Shown one piece after another: positions 1 to 5,766 of a stretch of 7,813 nucleotides of DNA. Numbering within the stretch: the first letter of the stretch is position 1; each line of letters starts with the position of its first letter. This stretch comes from Anaerolineales bacterium. GTDB lineage: Bacteria > Chloroflexota > Anaerolineae > Anaerolineales > Villigracilaceae. The notes below the pieces were generated by a model, which made no database searches, was not told the origin of the DNA, and saw nothing but the letters and a program-made list of their open reading frames with translations. Where the stretch lies: positions 1 to 7,813 of the forward strand of contig JAEURE010000117.1 of the NCBI GenBank assembly GCA_016789485.1. Reading direction: 5' to 3'. A program made the position numbers and the translations under genes.

Positions 1-1
1 A

Positions 2-130
2 TTGGTATATAAAACAACCACCTTGCCCATCAATACTGCCGACGCGGGCTGGAACGGCGAAATCAACGGCCGAAAGGCTTCCTCCGGCCTGTATGTCTAT
101 GTTGCCGAAATCGAAATGGAAGATGGCGAA
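2..130 (+). other. Segment resembling a type B T9SS/gliding-motility C-terminal sorting domain, in frame with korB
   Basis: Residues 1-45 of the open frame contain a VYKT strand, then GWNGEINGRKASSGLYVYVAEIE and DGEIREV in succession. The pattern W-(D/N)-G-x-x-(N)-G-(K/R)-x-(A)-S-G-(L/V)-Y-V-Y-x-x-E-I-E-x-x-D-G is typical of the C-terminal sorting domain of Bacteroidota secreted proteins (gliding-motility-associated, type B) and, more loosely, of FlgD-like Ig folds. In such proteins this block lies within ~15 residues of the C terminus; here it runs directly into a cytoplasmic enzyme tail. KorB proteins known to me have a different linker before the MHDGS motif. The join, around nt 120-150, could be an assembly chimera at a contig end or a real fusion or insertion. 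The family match is from memory of the consensus, not a search. Confidence 0.4.
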
Positions 131-403
131 ATCCGCGAAGTTGCCATGCATGACGGTTCAACGGTCATCTTGAAGAATCTTGAAAAGGGTTACGACCCCA
201 CCAACCGCTACGAAGCCTTGCGCGTGATGGAAGAAGCCCAGCGCAACAACTGGCTCGTGACCGGTTTGCTGTACGTGAATACCACCAAGCCTAATTTGAC
301 CTCCATCTACAACCTGGTGGATACTCCACTCAACCGCCTCACCGAAGCTGAACTGAGGCCTGAGCGTTCGATGATCGACAAGATCAACTCCTTGATGTTC
401 TAA
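2..403 (+). CDS. korB: 2-oxoacid:ferredoxin oxidoreductase beta subunit, C-terminal part (5' truncated)
   Basis: The frame is open at the window edge and ends with TAA at 401-403. From about residue 47 onward it matches the C-terminal tail of KorB-type beta subunits: a MHDGS segment, then a hydrophobic/basic stretch, YDPTNRYEAL, a helix ending in NNWLVTGLLYVN, then LVDTPLNRLTEAEL and a closing KINSLMF. This subunit carries thiamine diphosphate and an Fe-S cluster and, with KorA, converts a 2-oxoacid plus CoA to acyl-CoA and CO2 while reducing ferredoxin. The catalytic TPP domain and cluster cysteines lie outside the window, so they cannot be checked, and the exact substrate (pyruvate, 2-oxoglutarate or branched-chain) cannot be told. 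The first ~45 residues do not resemble KorB and are listed separately. TTG at 2-4 is not believed to be a start. An intrinsic terminator follows 15 nt after the stop, so this is the last gene of its operon. Confidence 0.8.
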   Translation: MVYKTTTLPINTADAGWNGEINGRKASSGLYVYVAEIEMEDGEIREVAMHDGSTVILKNLEKGYDPTNRYEALRVMEEAQRNNWLVTGLLYVNTTKPNLTSIYNLVDTPLNRLTEAELRPERSMIDKINSLMF

Positions 404-418
404 CTATTCACACCTTCC

Positions 419-465
419 CCTCCCCCAATTGGCATCCACAATTGGGGGAGGATTTGTTTTTTTTT
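419..465 (+). terminator. Rho-independent terminator after korB
   Basis: A perfect 12-bp stem (CCTCCCCCAATT at 419-430 pairs with 440-451) encloses a 9-nt loop and is followed, after a short ATTTG, by a run of ten T residues ending at 465. It starts 15 nt after the korB stop. There is no T-run on the other side, so it works in the plus direction only. The T-run ends right before the Shine-Dalgarno of the next gene, so transcription of the MFS gene needs read-through or a promoter inside korB; I see no clear promoter between 404 and 473. Confidence 0.93.
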
Positions 466-473
466 AGGAACCT

Positions 474-1796
474 ATGACAACAGAAACCACAAACGAAAAA
501 CTTGACTTCAAAAGAGTTCTGCCCGTTCTCGTCATCGTACTTGTAGATTTGATCGGTCTCTCCATTATCATTCCACTTTTACCGCTATATGCGGCACGTT
601 TTGGCTCTTCGCCATTGGTGATCGGAATTTTGCAGGCCACGTATCCCTTCATGCAATTTATTGGCGCGCCCATCCTCGGGAAATTATCCGACCGCTTCGG
701 ACGGAAACCCGTTCTGGTCGCGAGTCAGATCGGTACGCTGGCTGGTTTCATCCTGCTCGGGTTCGCGGATTCACTTCTCCTGCTTTTCGTCTCCCGCATC
801 ATTGACGGTCTCTCTGGCGCGAATATCGCCACCGCTCAAGCCGCCGTAGCAGACAGCACCACCGAAAAGACACGCACGCAGGGCCTTGGCTTGATCGGTG
901 CGGCATTTGGCGTCGGCTTTGTGATGGGACCCATCATTGCTTTTATCGTCCTCGCCGCAACGGGACAGAATTATCGCGCTGTCGCATTTACTGCCGCAAT
1001 ATTTTCACTTCTTTCAATTTTGCTCACAATATTTTGGTTCAAAGAAACCTATCAGGAAGTTGAAAATCCCGAAGCATCACGCAAACGACGTCCGTTTTCC
1101 TTCGGTGCATTGCGCGATTCTCTAAGCCGCCCCGCTGTTGGCTTCCTACTCATCATCATGTTCTTTTATCAAGTTGCCTTTGGCGGATACGAACAACTCT
1201 TTTCTTTATTTACCCTAACTCGTCTAGGCATGGACGCACGCGACACATCAGGCCTCTTTGCCTTGGCAGGTGTTTTGATCATCGTTGTGCAAGGCGGATT
1301 GGTTGGACGCTGGTCGAAAGTAAAGGGAGATCGCTGGCTGGTCCTCATGGGGCTTGGCGCGCTCGCCATCGGGTTGATCGGAACCGCGCTCACACCCGCC
1401 GCTCCTGTTCCCTGGTATGAAAAAGCAAAGGTTCTCGAAAGCATGGCGGGGCAGGGTGAATTTCGCGTCTCCATTCAAAGCATTAATATTCAACTGCCTG
1501 ATGAAGCGGCGCGAAGCTGGTATGGAGTTATTTGGCTGATGATCGCAAGCATCCCTGCCGCGATCGGCGGCGGCGTACTGCACCCAGCCATCAACAGTCT
1601 CATCACCAAAACTGCGGACAAAAGCGAAGTTGGCGGCGCACTGGGCATTTCCACCGCAGCATACAGCGCCGCAAATGCAGTTGCTCCTTTGTTTTATGGA
1701 GCGTTGTTCCAATGGTTTGGTGGACCCGTCCCATTTTTTGTAGGCGGTGCAATCCTCGCAATTTTGTGGTTCTTTGCGCCGCGAGTTGTAAAATAA
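474..1796 (+). CDS. MFS transporter, DHA1/TetA-like drug:H+ antiporter type
   Basis: A 440-residue polytopic inner-membrane protein, probably a proton-driven exporter of small molecules or drugs. About 12 hydrophobic helices can be marked (near 13-36, 46-68, 79-98, 101-122, 137-162, 167-189, 219-242, 255-278, 287-307, 350-376, 385-412, 417-436). MFS motif A lies in the 2-3 loop (GKLSDRFGRKPVL, 69-81). Helix 5 has an antiporter motif C-like glycine pattern ending in GP (near 142-153), as in TetA. The central cytoplasmic loop (190-218) is basic, with RKRRP. A degenerate repeat of motif A (GRWSKVKGDR, 278-287) sits in the 8-9 loop, as expected. The external 9-10 loop (about 308-349) is unusually long and polar. 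The ATG at 474 has AGGA at 466-469. Substrate cannot be predicted; the resemblance to tetracycline exporters is family-level and not evidence of resistance. Confidence 0.9.
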   Translation: MTTETTNEKLDFKRVLPVLVIVLVDLIGLSIIIPLLPLYAARFGSSPLVIGILQATYPFMQFIGAPILGKLSDRFGRKPVLVASQIGTLAGFILLGFADSLLLLFVSRIIDGLSGANIATAQAAVADSTTEKTRTQGLGLIGAAFGVGFVMGPIIAFIVLAATGQNYRAVAFTAAIFSLLSILLTIFWFKETYQEVENPEASRKRRPFSFGALRDSLSRPAVGFLLIIMFFYQVAFGGYEQLFSLFTLTRLGMDARDTSGLFALAGVLIIVVQGGLVGRWSKVKGDRWLVLMGLGALAIGLIGTALTPAAPVPWYEKAKVLESMAGQGEFRVSIQSINIQLPDEAARSWYGVIWLMIASIPAAIGGGVLHPAINSLITKTADKSEVGGALGISTAAYSAANAVAPLFYGALFQWFGGPVPFFVGGAILAILWFFAPRVVK

Positions 1797-1801
1797 AACT
1801 T

Positions 1802-1847
1802 TAAAGGTGACAGCCCACCCGCTCCGCGAAAGTGACTGTCACCTTTA
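1802..1847. repeat. 12-bp inverted repeat between MFS and arfB genes
   Basis: TAAAGGTGACAG at 1802-1813 is the exact reverse complement of 1836-1847, with a 22-nt loop that is GC-rich in the middle. It begins 6 nt after the MFS stop. Neither side has a clear T-run, so it is a poor intrinsic terminator; it may be a 3' stabilising hairpin, an operator, or one copy of a dispersed intergenic repeat. A second copy was not seen in this window. The right arm covers the GTG at 1832 region that would be coding if arfB began there. Confidence 0.75.
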
Positions 1848-1858
1848 TAATTGGGGAA

Positions 1859-2254
1859 ATGAAAAATCTTGATTCAGAAATTTCGCTCGAATACATTCGC
1901 GCCTCAGGCCCAGGCGGACAGAACGTCAACAAGGTTGCGACAGCCGTCCAACTGCGCTTTGACGTGACCAACTCCCCATCCCTCGCCTCAGACCTAAAGG
2001 GACGTTTGATCCTGCTTGCTGGTAAACGCCTCACCGCTGACGGAGTCCTCATCATCGAAGCGAAGAAGTATCGCACGCAGGAACAAAACCGTGAAGATGC
2101 GATCCAACGATTTTATGAATTGATAAAAAAAGCAGGGGAAAAACCAAAGCCACGCCACAAAACCAAGCCGACAAAAGCCTCAAAAGAAAAAAGGCTGCAA
2201 GGAAAAAAGATACGCAGCGAGGTTAAGAAAATGCGGCGCGGCTCACTTGAATAG
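1859..2254 (+). CDS. arfB: Alternative ribosome-rescue factor ArfB (peptidyl-tRNA hydrolase, YaeJ family)
   Basis: A 131-residue cytoplasmic protein that frees ribosomes stalled on mRNAs lacking a stop codon by hydrolysing peptidyl-tRNA. The catalytic release-factor loop is seen as SGPGGQNVNK, with GGQ at residues 19-21, followed by the conserved AVQLRFDV strand, a DGVLIIEA strand, and YRTQEQNREDA. The C-terminal tail (about 95-131) is strongly basic, with KPTKASKEKR; in E. coli ArfB the equivalent tail enters the empty mRNA channel and senses the stall. The tail separates ArfB from true release factors, which also lack this small size. I chose ATG 1859 because GGGGAA lies just upstream; GTG 1832 is in frame and would give 140 residues, nearer the E. 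coli length, but has no Shine-Dalgarno and sits in the inverted repeat. It ends 28 nt from the convergent aor stop. Confidence 0.92.
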   Translation: MKNLDSEISLEYIRASGPGGQNVNKVATAVQLRFDVTNSPSLASDLKGRLILLAGKRLTADGVLIIEAKKYRTQEQNREDAIQRFYELIKKAGEKPKPRHKTKPTKASKEKRLQGKKIRSEVKKMRRGSLE

Positions 2255-2282
2255 TGAAAAATAATCAAGTCATCGTGTCTAG

Positions 2283-4097
2283 TCAGTCCCCCCACAAATC
2301 CTTTGCCACATCATCCAAGTTCAGCTCAAGCAATTTCTCGCGCATCGGCTTGCCCGTTTCCCAATCCCAGCCGCGAGCTTCATAATATGCCGCCAGCATG
2401 GATTGAAAATCCAGCACAAAGCCCGCCGCACCGCCTTCGCTAAGCGGCTCAAGGAAAGTCTTGGGGAGTTTGTCATTCGCGCGAGTCAGTCCCATGCGGT
2501 TGTTAATGGCACGTTTAAGATTCCACGCCCGCTCCCCTGACTTCATCAGGTCAGCCAGCGTCCAATTCAAACCTAACTGTGCGTTGATCAAACCCACCTG
2601 TGTTTCAGGCGGAACATTGGCAAAAATGCAGATCAGCACAGAGTTGAAGTGCGTACGCCAATCCTGGTGCCTGGCGACATTGGCGGCTTTCTCTGCCTGC
2701 GCCTGGCGCTCATAATAGTCAATGCCAATATTTTCATAGGTATGACCAAAATCCACAAAGAAATAATCTGATTGATTGTGGCATGCCCCACGCGGACTGG
2801 TCGCATACGATAACGCCATTCCTGAAACACCGCGAGGATCGTGATATGCCGTTTCAAGTCCATTCACCTGCATGGCTTCTTCTTCCGCGCCGAATGCCTT
2901 GCCAAGCGCACGGGAACCATTTGCCATAATACCGCCAATCCCTTCACGGCGGACGATCATGTGAATCAATTGTTTTGCAGCGAGGAAACTGCCCCAGGTC
3001 AGGGCCAGCCCGCCCGTATCCTGAAGCGTGATCTTTCCCATTTCAAATAAATGAAAAGCAAGCCCAATTGTGTTGGAAGTGCTGATCGAGTCCATTCCAT
3101 ATTTATCGCAAAACTCGCCCAGTCGCACCACTTCATTCAAATCAGTGATCAACAAGTTCGAGCCAAAACCAACTACTGTTTCGTATTCGGGACCTTTGCG
3201 TTTTTGACCGTCGCCAAGATTCACCACACGTCCGCAAGCGATCACACATCCCTGACAGGCGCTCGTGCCAACCAAAATGCTATCCGCCATTTTCGAGCCG
3301 GAGATATTATCCACGCTCTCGAATGAGCCTTTGTGATAATACTTGGACGGCATGGAGCCCAAATATTCGGCATAGTTTGCCACACCGGACGAACCAAGTT
3401 CGTGAAGGATCTTTGCTTCGTTATCTTGTTTCAAAGTACGGTTGGCTTCCGAGCGCAGCACTGCATACTGTTCCGTCACTTCGATTTTATTTTTTCCAGA
3501 TACAGCAACGGCTTTGAGATTCTTCGAACCCATCACGGCGCCAAGCCCCGTGCGCCCAGCCATGCGTCCATGGTCGCAACAAATGGACGAATACAAAATA
3601 CCGTTCTCGCCTGCTTCGCCAATCACTGCGACTCTTGCGCCTTTGACTCCGACTTCCGCGCGGATAATTTCCTGCGCCTCGTAAATATCCCTGCCCCAAA
3701 CATTCGCCGCACTTCGGATCTCGAGCCTGCCTTCTTCGATCCAGACATATACCTGGCTTTGAGCTTTCCCTGTTATCCACAAGCCGTCATACCCAGCCTT
3801 GCGAAGTTCAGGTCCCCAAAAACCACCAATGTTGGATTCCGCCCAAAGGCTGGTGGCTGGACTCTTTCCACAAATCACAAAGCGGCCCGTAGTCGGCCCA
3901 TTTGTGCCTGTAAGCGGTCCGTTGATAAATAACAGTGGCGACTCAGGAGAAAGCGGGTCAAGTTCCTTTGTTAAATATGGGTACAAAATTCGAGCGGCAA
4001 GGGATGCGCCGCCCAGAAAATCACGTTCCCATTCTTTTGGGACGATGAATTCCTCGGTTGTATTTTCGGTCAGATTGATTTTTAAGATTGGGAGCAT
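2283..4097 (-). CDS. aor: Aldehyde:ferredoxin oxidoreductase, tungsten-pterin type
   Basis: A 604-residue cytoplasmic enzyme that oxidises aldehydes to carboxylic acids with ferredoxin as acceptor, or the reverse; the length matches the ~605 residues of Pyrococcus AOR. Seen: an N-terminal domain with FLGGASLAARIL and GPLTGT near residues 27-65; the SNIGGFWGPELRKAGYDG block (88-105); AGRTGLGAVMGSKNLKA (180-196); the [4Fe-4S] cysteines C281-x2-C284-x3-C288, with C490 in FNSVLICIF as likely fourth ligand; the tungstopterin-contact motif DPRG (420-423) with YATSPRGACHN (431-441); and the C-terminal GWDWETGKP...KLLELNLDD. All expected cofactor motifs are present, so it should be active. Start ATG 4097 gives the family N terminus (MLPILKINL); TTG 4136 would add 13 residues lying in the leader hairpin. 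Which aldehyde is used cannot be told; metal could be W or Mo. It follows the SCP2 gene on the same strand. Confidence 0.95.
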   Translation of the reverse strand: MLPILKINLTENTTEEFIVPKEWERDFLGGASLAARILYPYLTKELDPLSPESPLLFINGPLTGTNGPTTGRFVICGKSPATSLWAESNIGGFWGPELRKAGYDGLWITGKAQSQVYVWIEEGRLEIRSAANVWGRDIYEAQEIIRAEVGVKGARVAVIGEAGENGILYSSICCDHGRMAGRTGLGAVMGSKNLKAVAVSGKNKIEVTEQYAVLRSEANRTLKQDNEAKILHELGSSGVANYAEYLGSMPSKYYHKGSFESVDNISGSKMADSILVGTSACQGCVIACGRVVNLGDGQKRKGPEYETVVGFGSNLLITDLNEVVRLGEFCDKYGMDSISTSNTIGLAFHLFEMGKITLQDTGGLALTWGSFLAAKQLIHMIVRREGIGGIMANGSRALGKAFGAEEEAMQVNGLETAYHDPRGVSGMALSYATSPRGACHNQSDYFFVDFGHTYENIGIDYYERQAQAEKAANVARHQDWRTHFNSVLICIFANVPPETQVGLINAQLGLNWTLADLMKSGERAWNLKRAINNRMGLTRANDKLPKTFLEPLSEGGAAGFVLDFQSMLAAYYEARGWDWETGKPMREKLLELNLDDVAKDLWGD

Positions 4098-4098
4098 G

Positions 4099-4156
4099 TA
4101 AAAAATCTTTCTTCCATCTTCTTTCCCTGCTTGCAAAAAGTAAAAGAAGATGGAAG
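4099..4156 (-). promoter_or_regulatory. Leader hairpin upstream of aor (possible attenuator/terminator)
   Basis: On the minus strand, 4156-4143 (CTTCCATCTTCTTT) pairs perfectly over 14 bp with 4124-4111, around an 18-nt loop. Past the stem come AAAGA and a run of six T residues, then ATG at 4097. The best Shine-Dalgarno-like bases (GGAAG, 4115-4111) are part of the stem and 13 nt from the ATG. The hairpin could end transcripts from the SCP2 gene, or limit aor expression by hiding the ribosome site. The gap between stem and T-run makes it a mediocre intrinsic terminator. No known riboswitch was recognised. Confidence 0.6.
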
Positions 4157-4157
4157 T

Positions 4158-4186
4158 GTTATAAGATGAATCAAAGAATGTCTGAA
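4158..4186 (-). promoter_or_regulatory. Possible aor promoter (-35/-10)
   Basis: On the minus strand, TTCAGA (4186-4181) and TATAAC (4163-4158) are separated by 17 bp. They match the sigma70 consensus at 4/6 and 5/6 positions. The -35 lies within the last codons of the SCP2 gene. A start near 4151 would transcribe nearly the whole leader hairpin. Prediction by eye only. Confidence 0.3.
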
Positions 4187-4581
4187 GTCACTTCTTGCGC
4201 CACACGGACAAAGTCCAGCACGACTGGCACATTGCGCATCATATAGCTCATACTGCCTTGAACTTTTAATTTCATGGTCATCATGGCGGTCATCGGATTC
4301 AGTTTCCCCGTCAACACAGCAGTGATGTTGTTGTAGCTGGCGTTCAATGTGAAGGCAGGTTTTGGGTGGGCAGCCGCATCAGGCTTGTATTCCACTTTTC
4401 GGCACTTGCCATGATACAGGTCCAGATAGAACGTGAGAGGCTCGGTCAAATTGCCTTCGGGGTCGATCTTGAAGAACAAATCCCCTTCCCAACTCTTTGC
4501 GATCTCACTATATTTTTCATCTGAATTAAGTTTTTCTTCCAGCCCTTTCAACCATTCTTCGCTTGGAAAAATTGCAGACAT
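4171..4581 (-). CDS. SCP2 sterol-binding/lipid-carrier domain protein
   Basis: A 136-residue soluble protein made of a single SCP2-like fold. Visible features: N-terminal helix with FPSEEWLKGLEEKLN, a conserved WEGDLFFKI strand (about 34-42), LDLYHGKCR in the middle, and the C-terminal KLKVQGSMSYMM segment (about 105-116), which matches the family's K-L-x-x-x-G-x-x-x motif before the last amphipathic helix. In animals the domain carries sterols and acyl-CoA; bacterial stand-alone forms are common, usually of unknown ligand, and probably bind hydrophobic acids or CoA esters. The start at ATG 4581 has an excellent GGAGGTGG Shine-Dalgarno 6 nt upstream, so the in-frame start 18 nt further out is rejected. 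It is 73 nt upstream of aor on the same strand; a shared role with AOR in handling hydrophobic aldehydes or acids is a guess. Confidence 0.8.
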   Translation of the reverse strand: MSAIFPSEEWLKGLEEKLNSDEKYSEIAKSWEGDLFFKIDPEGNLTEPLTFYLDLYHGKCRKVEYKPDAAAHPKPAFTLNASYNNITAVLTGKLNPMTAMMTMKLKVQGSMSYMMRNVPVVLDFVRVAQEVTSDIL

Positions 4582-4627
4582 AAAACCACCTCCATACAAG
4601 ATTTAAAATTAATTGTACCATTGACGA

Positions 4628-4656
4628 ATTATATATAAAATAATCCTTGCACAAAT
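4628..4656 (-). promoter_or_regulatory. Promoter for SCP2 gene (minus strand)
   Basis: A perfect TATAAT -10 lies at 4633-4628 on the minus strand in a very AT-rich stretch. The -35 is weak (TTTGTG or TTGTGC, 15-16 bp away). A start near 4621 would leave a ~40-nt leader up to ATG 4581. It overlaps the plus-strand promoter region of the ABC operon, making this a compact divergent control region. Confidence 0.45.
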
Positions 4657-4675
4657 GAAAAAAATGGTCTATGCT
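4647..4675 (+). promoter_or_regulatory. Promoter for amino-acid ABC transporter operon (plus strand)
   Basis: TTGCAC (4647-4652) and TATGCT (4670-4675) are 17 bp apart, a sigma70-like pair with 3/6 and 4/6 matches. Transcription would start near 4682 and leave a leader of about 68 nt before the binding-protein ATG at 4750. A better -35 (TTGACG, 4621-4626) exists but has no -10 at proper distance. Confidence 0.4.
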
Positions 4676-4682
4676 TAACGAA

Positions 4683-4721
4683 CGGGATGAGAACATTCCG
4701 TGGCGATTTAATAAGTCGCCA
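4683..4721 (+). promoter_or_regulatory. Two adjacent hairpins in the ABC operon leader
   Basis: A 5-bp stem (4683-4687 with 4696-4700, one G-U pair) is followed at once by a 9-bp stem (4701-4709 with 4713-4721; TGGCGA pairs with TCGCCA) closed by a 3-nt loop. A short T-run (4726-4730) lies a few bases later. They fill most of the predicted leader before the Shine-Dalgarno at 4740-4746. This could be an mRNA-stabilising or attenuating structure; it matches no riboswitch class I recognise. Confidence 0.4.
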
Positions 4722-4749
4722 TAAATTTTTATATCTCTTGGAGGAGATT

Positions 4750-5664
4750 ATGAAAAAACTTTTGACACTGGCCAGCCTGTTGGTGATGGCCTCCTTGGTA
4801 CTTGCCGCATGCGGGGGCGGAGGCGGCGCTTCGAGCGCTTCTGACTTACTTGGCGCAATTCAGGAACGCGGATATATCCTCGTATCCACCGACCCGAACT
4901 ACGAACCGCAGTCCTTTCTTAACACCGAAGGTTCCCGCCCTTCCGATACAAAGTGTCCTTCCGATGCGCTGACCACAGCGGAAATGCAAGGCTTTGATGT
5001 GGATGTCGCCATCGCCATTGGCGACGGCCTCGGCGTTGAAACCTGTTTCGCTACCCCTTCCTGGGATGCGATCACCGCCGGCAATTGGGCTGACAAATGG
5101 GATGTGAGCGTAGGCTCAATGACTGTCACCACTGCCCGCCAGAAGATCCTCGACTTCAGCGTGCCGTACTACTACACGCCGGCAGTTGTTGCTGTTTCTG
5201 CAGATTCTGGCATCACCTCACTTGACGGTCTTTCCGGGCAGGCAGTTTGCGCGGGTACCGCCACTACCTACGAATACTGGTTAAACAATGACAAGGAAGG
5301 TCTCGGTTTGCCCGATTCTTCCATCTATGCAACTGTGCCTGCTGATGTAACTGTGGTCCCCCTCGAAACAGACCAGGAATGCGCCCAGGCGATTGCCGCG
5401 GGCCGTACTGATTTTGTAGCCTACGTAACCTCTGACACTGTTGTGGATGCGAACATTGCCGCTGGAATGCCTGTTGTTAAGCTTGACGGCGCAGTCTACT
5501 CTGAAGATCTTGCCGCTGCTTTCGACAAGTCCTCCACACTTGAAACAACCTCCCTCCGCGCAAAAGTGGATGAGATCATCTCTGGGATGCACGAAGACGG
5601 CACCCTGTCCGAACTCTCCAACGAGTGGTTTGGCATGGATATTACCGCAGCCCCCAATCAATAA
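4750..5664 (+). CDS. Amino-acid ABC transporter substrate-binding lipoprotein (family 3)
   Basis: A 304-residue extracytoplasmic binding protein that captures an amino acid for the permease encoded next. The lipoprotein signal is clear: MKK, a hydrophobic core, lipobox LAAC with C21 as the lipidated residue, then a GGGGG linker. Family 3 features follow: RGYILVSTDPNY at the first strand (40-51), GFDVDVAIAI (81-90), and DVSVGSMTVTTARQKILDFSVPYY (118-141), in which R130 is the expected carboxylate-binding arginine; then AGTATTYEYWL (168-178) and GRTDFVAYVTSD (218-229) in lobe 2. An extra loop at about 58-80 lengthens lobe 1. Four non-lipid cysteines (69, 99, 167, 211) fall two in each lobe and may form disulfides. 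ATG 4750 has a perfect GGAGGAG 3 nt away at 4740-4746; the in-frame ATG at 4687 would spoil the signal peptide. Ligand is not decided by sequence alone; the DDAH-like gene downstream suggests an arginine-like compound. Confidence 0.93.
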   Translation: MKKLLTLASLLVMASLVLAACGGGGGASSASDLLGAIQERGYILVSTDPNYEPQSFLNTEGSRPSDTKCPSDALTTAEMQGFDVDVAIAIGDGLGVETCFATPSWDAITAGNWADKWDVSVGSMTVTTARQKILDFSVPYYYTPAVVAVSADSGITSLDGLSGQAVCAGTATTYEYWLNNDKEGLGLPDSSIYATVPADVTVVPLETDQECAQAIAAGRTDFVAYVTSDTVVDANIAAGMPVVKLDGAVYSEDLAAAFDKSSTLETTSLRAKVDEIISGMHEDGTLSELSNEWFGMDITAAPNQ

Positions 5665-5679
5665 CAAAACATGTAACAA

Positions 5680-5718
5680 AAAGGGAAGCGGCCTTCATGC
5701 CGCTTCCCTTTCTTTTTT
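5680..5718 (+). terminator. Intra-operon terminator after binding-protein gene
   Basis: A perfect 13-bp stem (AAAGGGAAGCGGC at 5680-5692 with 5699-5711) and 6-nt loop are followed by TCTTTTTT. It begins 15 nt after the binding-protein stop and ends about 50 nt before the permease ATG. Since the permease, ATPase and DDAH-like genes continue in the same direction and no strong promoter is seen after it, it likely works as a leaky terminator or 3' protective hairpin, giving more binding protein than membrane parts, as known for hisJ- and malE-type operons. Confidence 0.88.
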
Positions 5719-5766
5719 GAGGGTTCTTTCAAAGGTATGGCGACTCTATCCTGAACGGAGCACAGC

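Noticed and set aside
1248..1712. 154-residue minus-strand open frame opposite the MFS gene
   Set aside because: Antisense shadow of a gene with clear MFS motifs; composition is low in hydrophobic core patterns and no start signal is present.
2245..2270. Weak inverted repeat (ACTTGA/TCAAGT) between the convergent arfB and aor ends
   Set aside because: Only 6 bp of AT-rich stem with a 14-nt loop and no T-run, so not supported as a bidirectional terminator.
3333..3932. 199-residue plus-strand open frame, with others at 2461-2715, 3442-3684 and 3799-4101
   Set aside because: All lie antisense to the well-supported AOR gene, have no Shine-Dalgarno site and no recognisable domain.
4097..4136. 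TTG start at 4136 for the AOR gene
   Set aside because: The added 13 residues are encoded by the leader hairpin and are not like the AOR N terminus; ATG 4097 gives the family length.
4621..4626. TTGACG as -35 box of the ABC operon
   Set aside because: No acceptable -10 hexamer lies 16-18 bp downstream; the TTGCAC/TATGCT pair is better spaced.
4687..4749. Upstream ATG at 4687 for the binding protein
   Set aside because: It would put 21 charged and mixed residues before a perfect lipoprotein signal, while ATG 4750 has an excellent Shine-Dalgarno site.
5281..5679. 132-residue minus-strand open frame
   Set aside because: Antisense to the binding-protein gene and begins within its terminator; no family resemblance.
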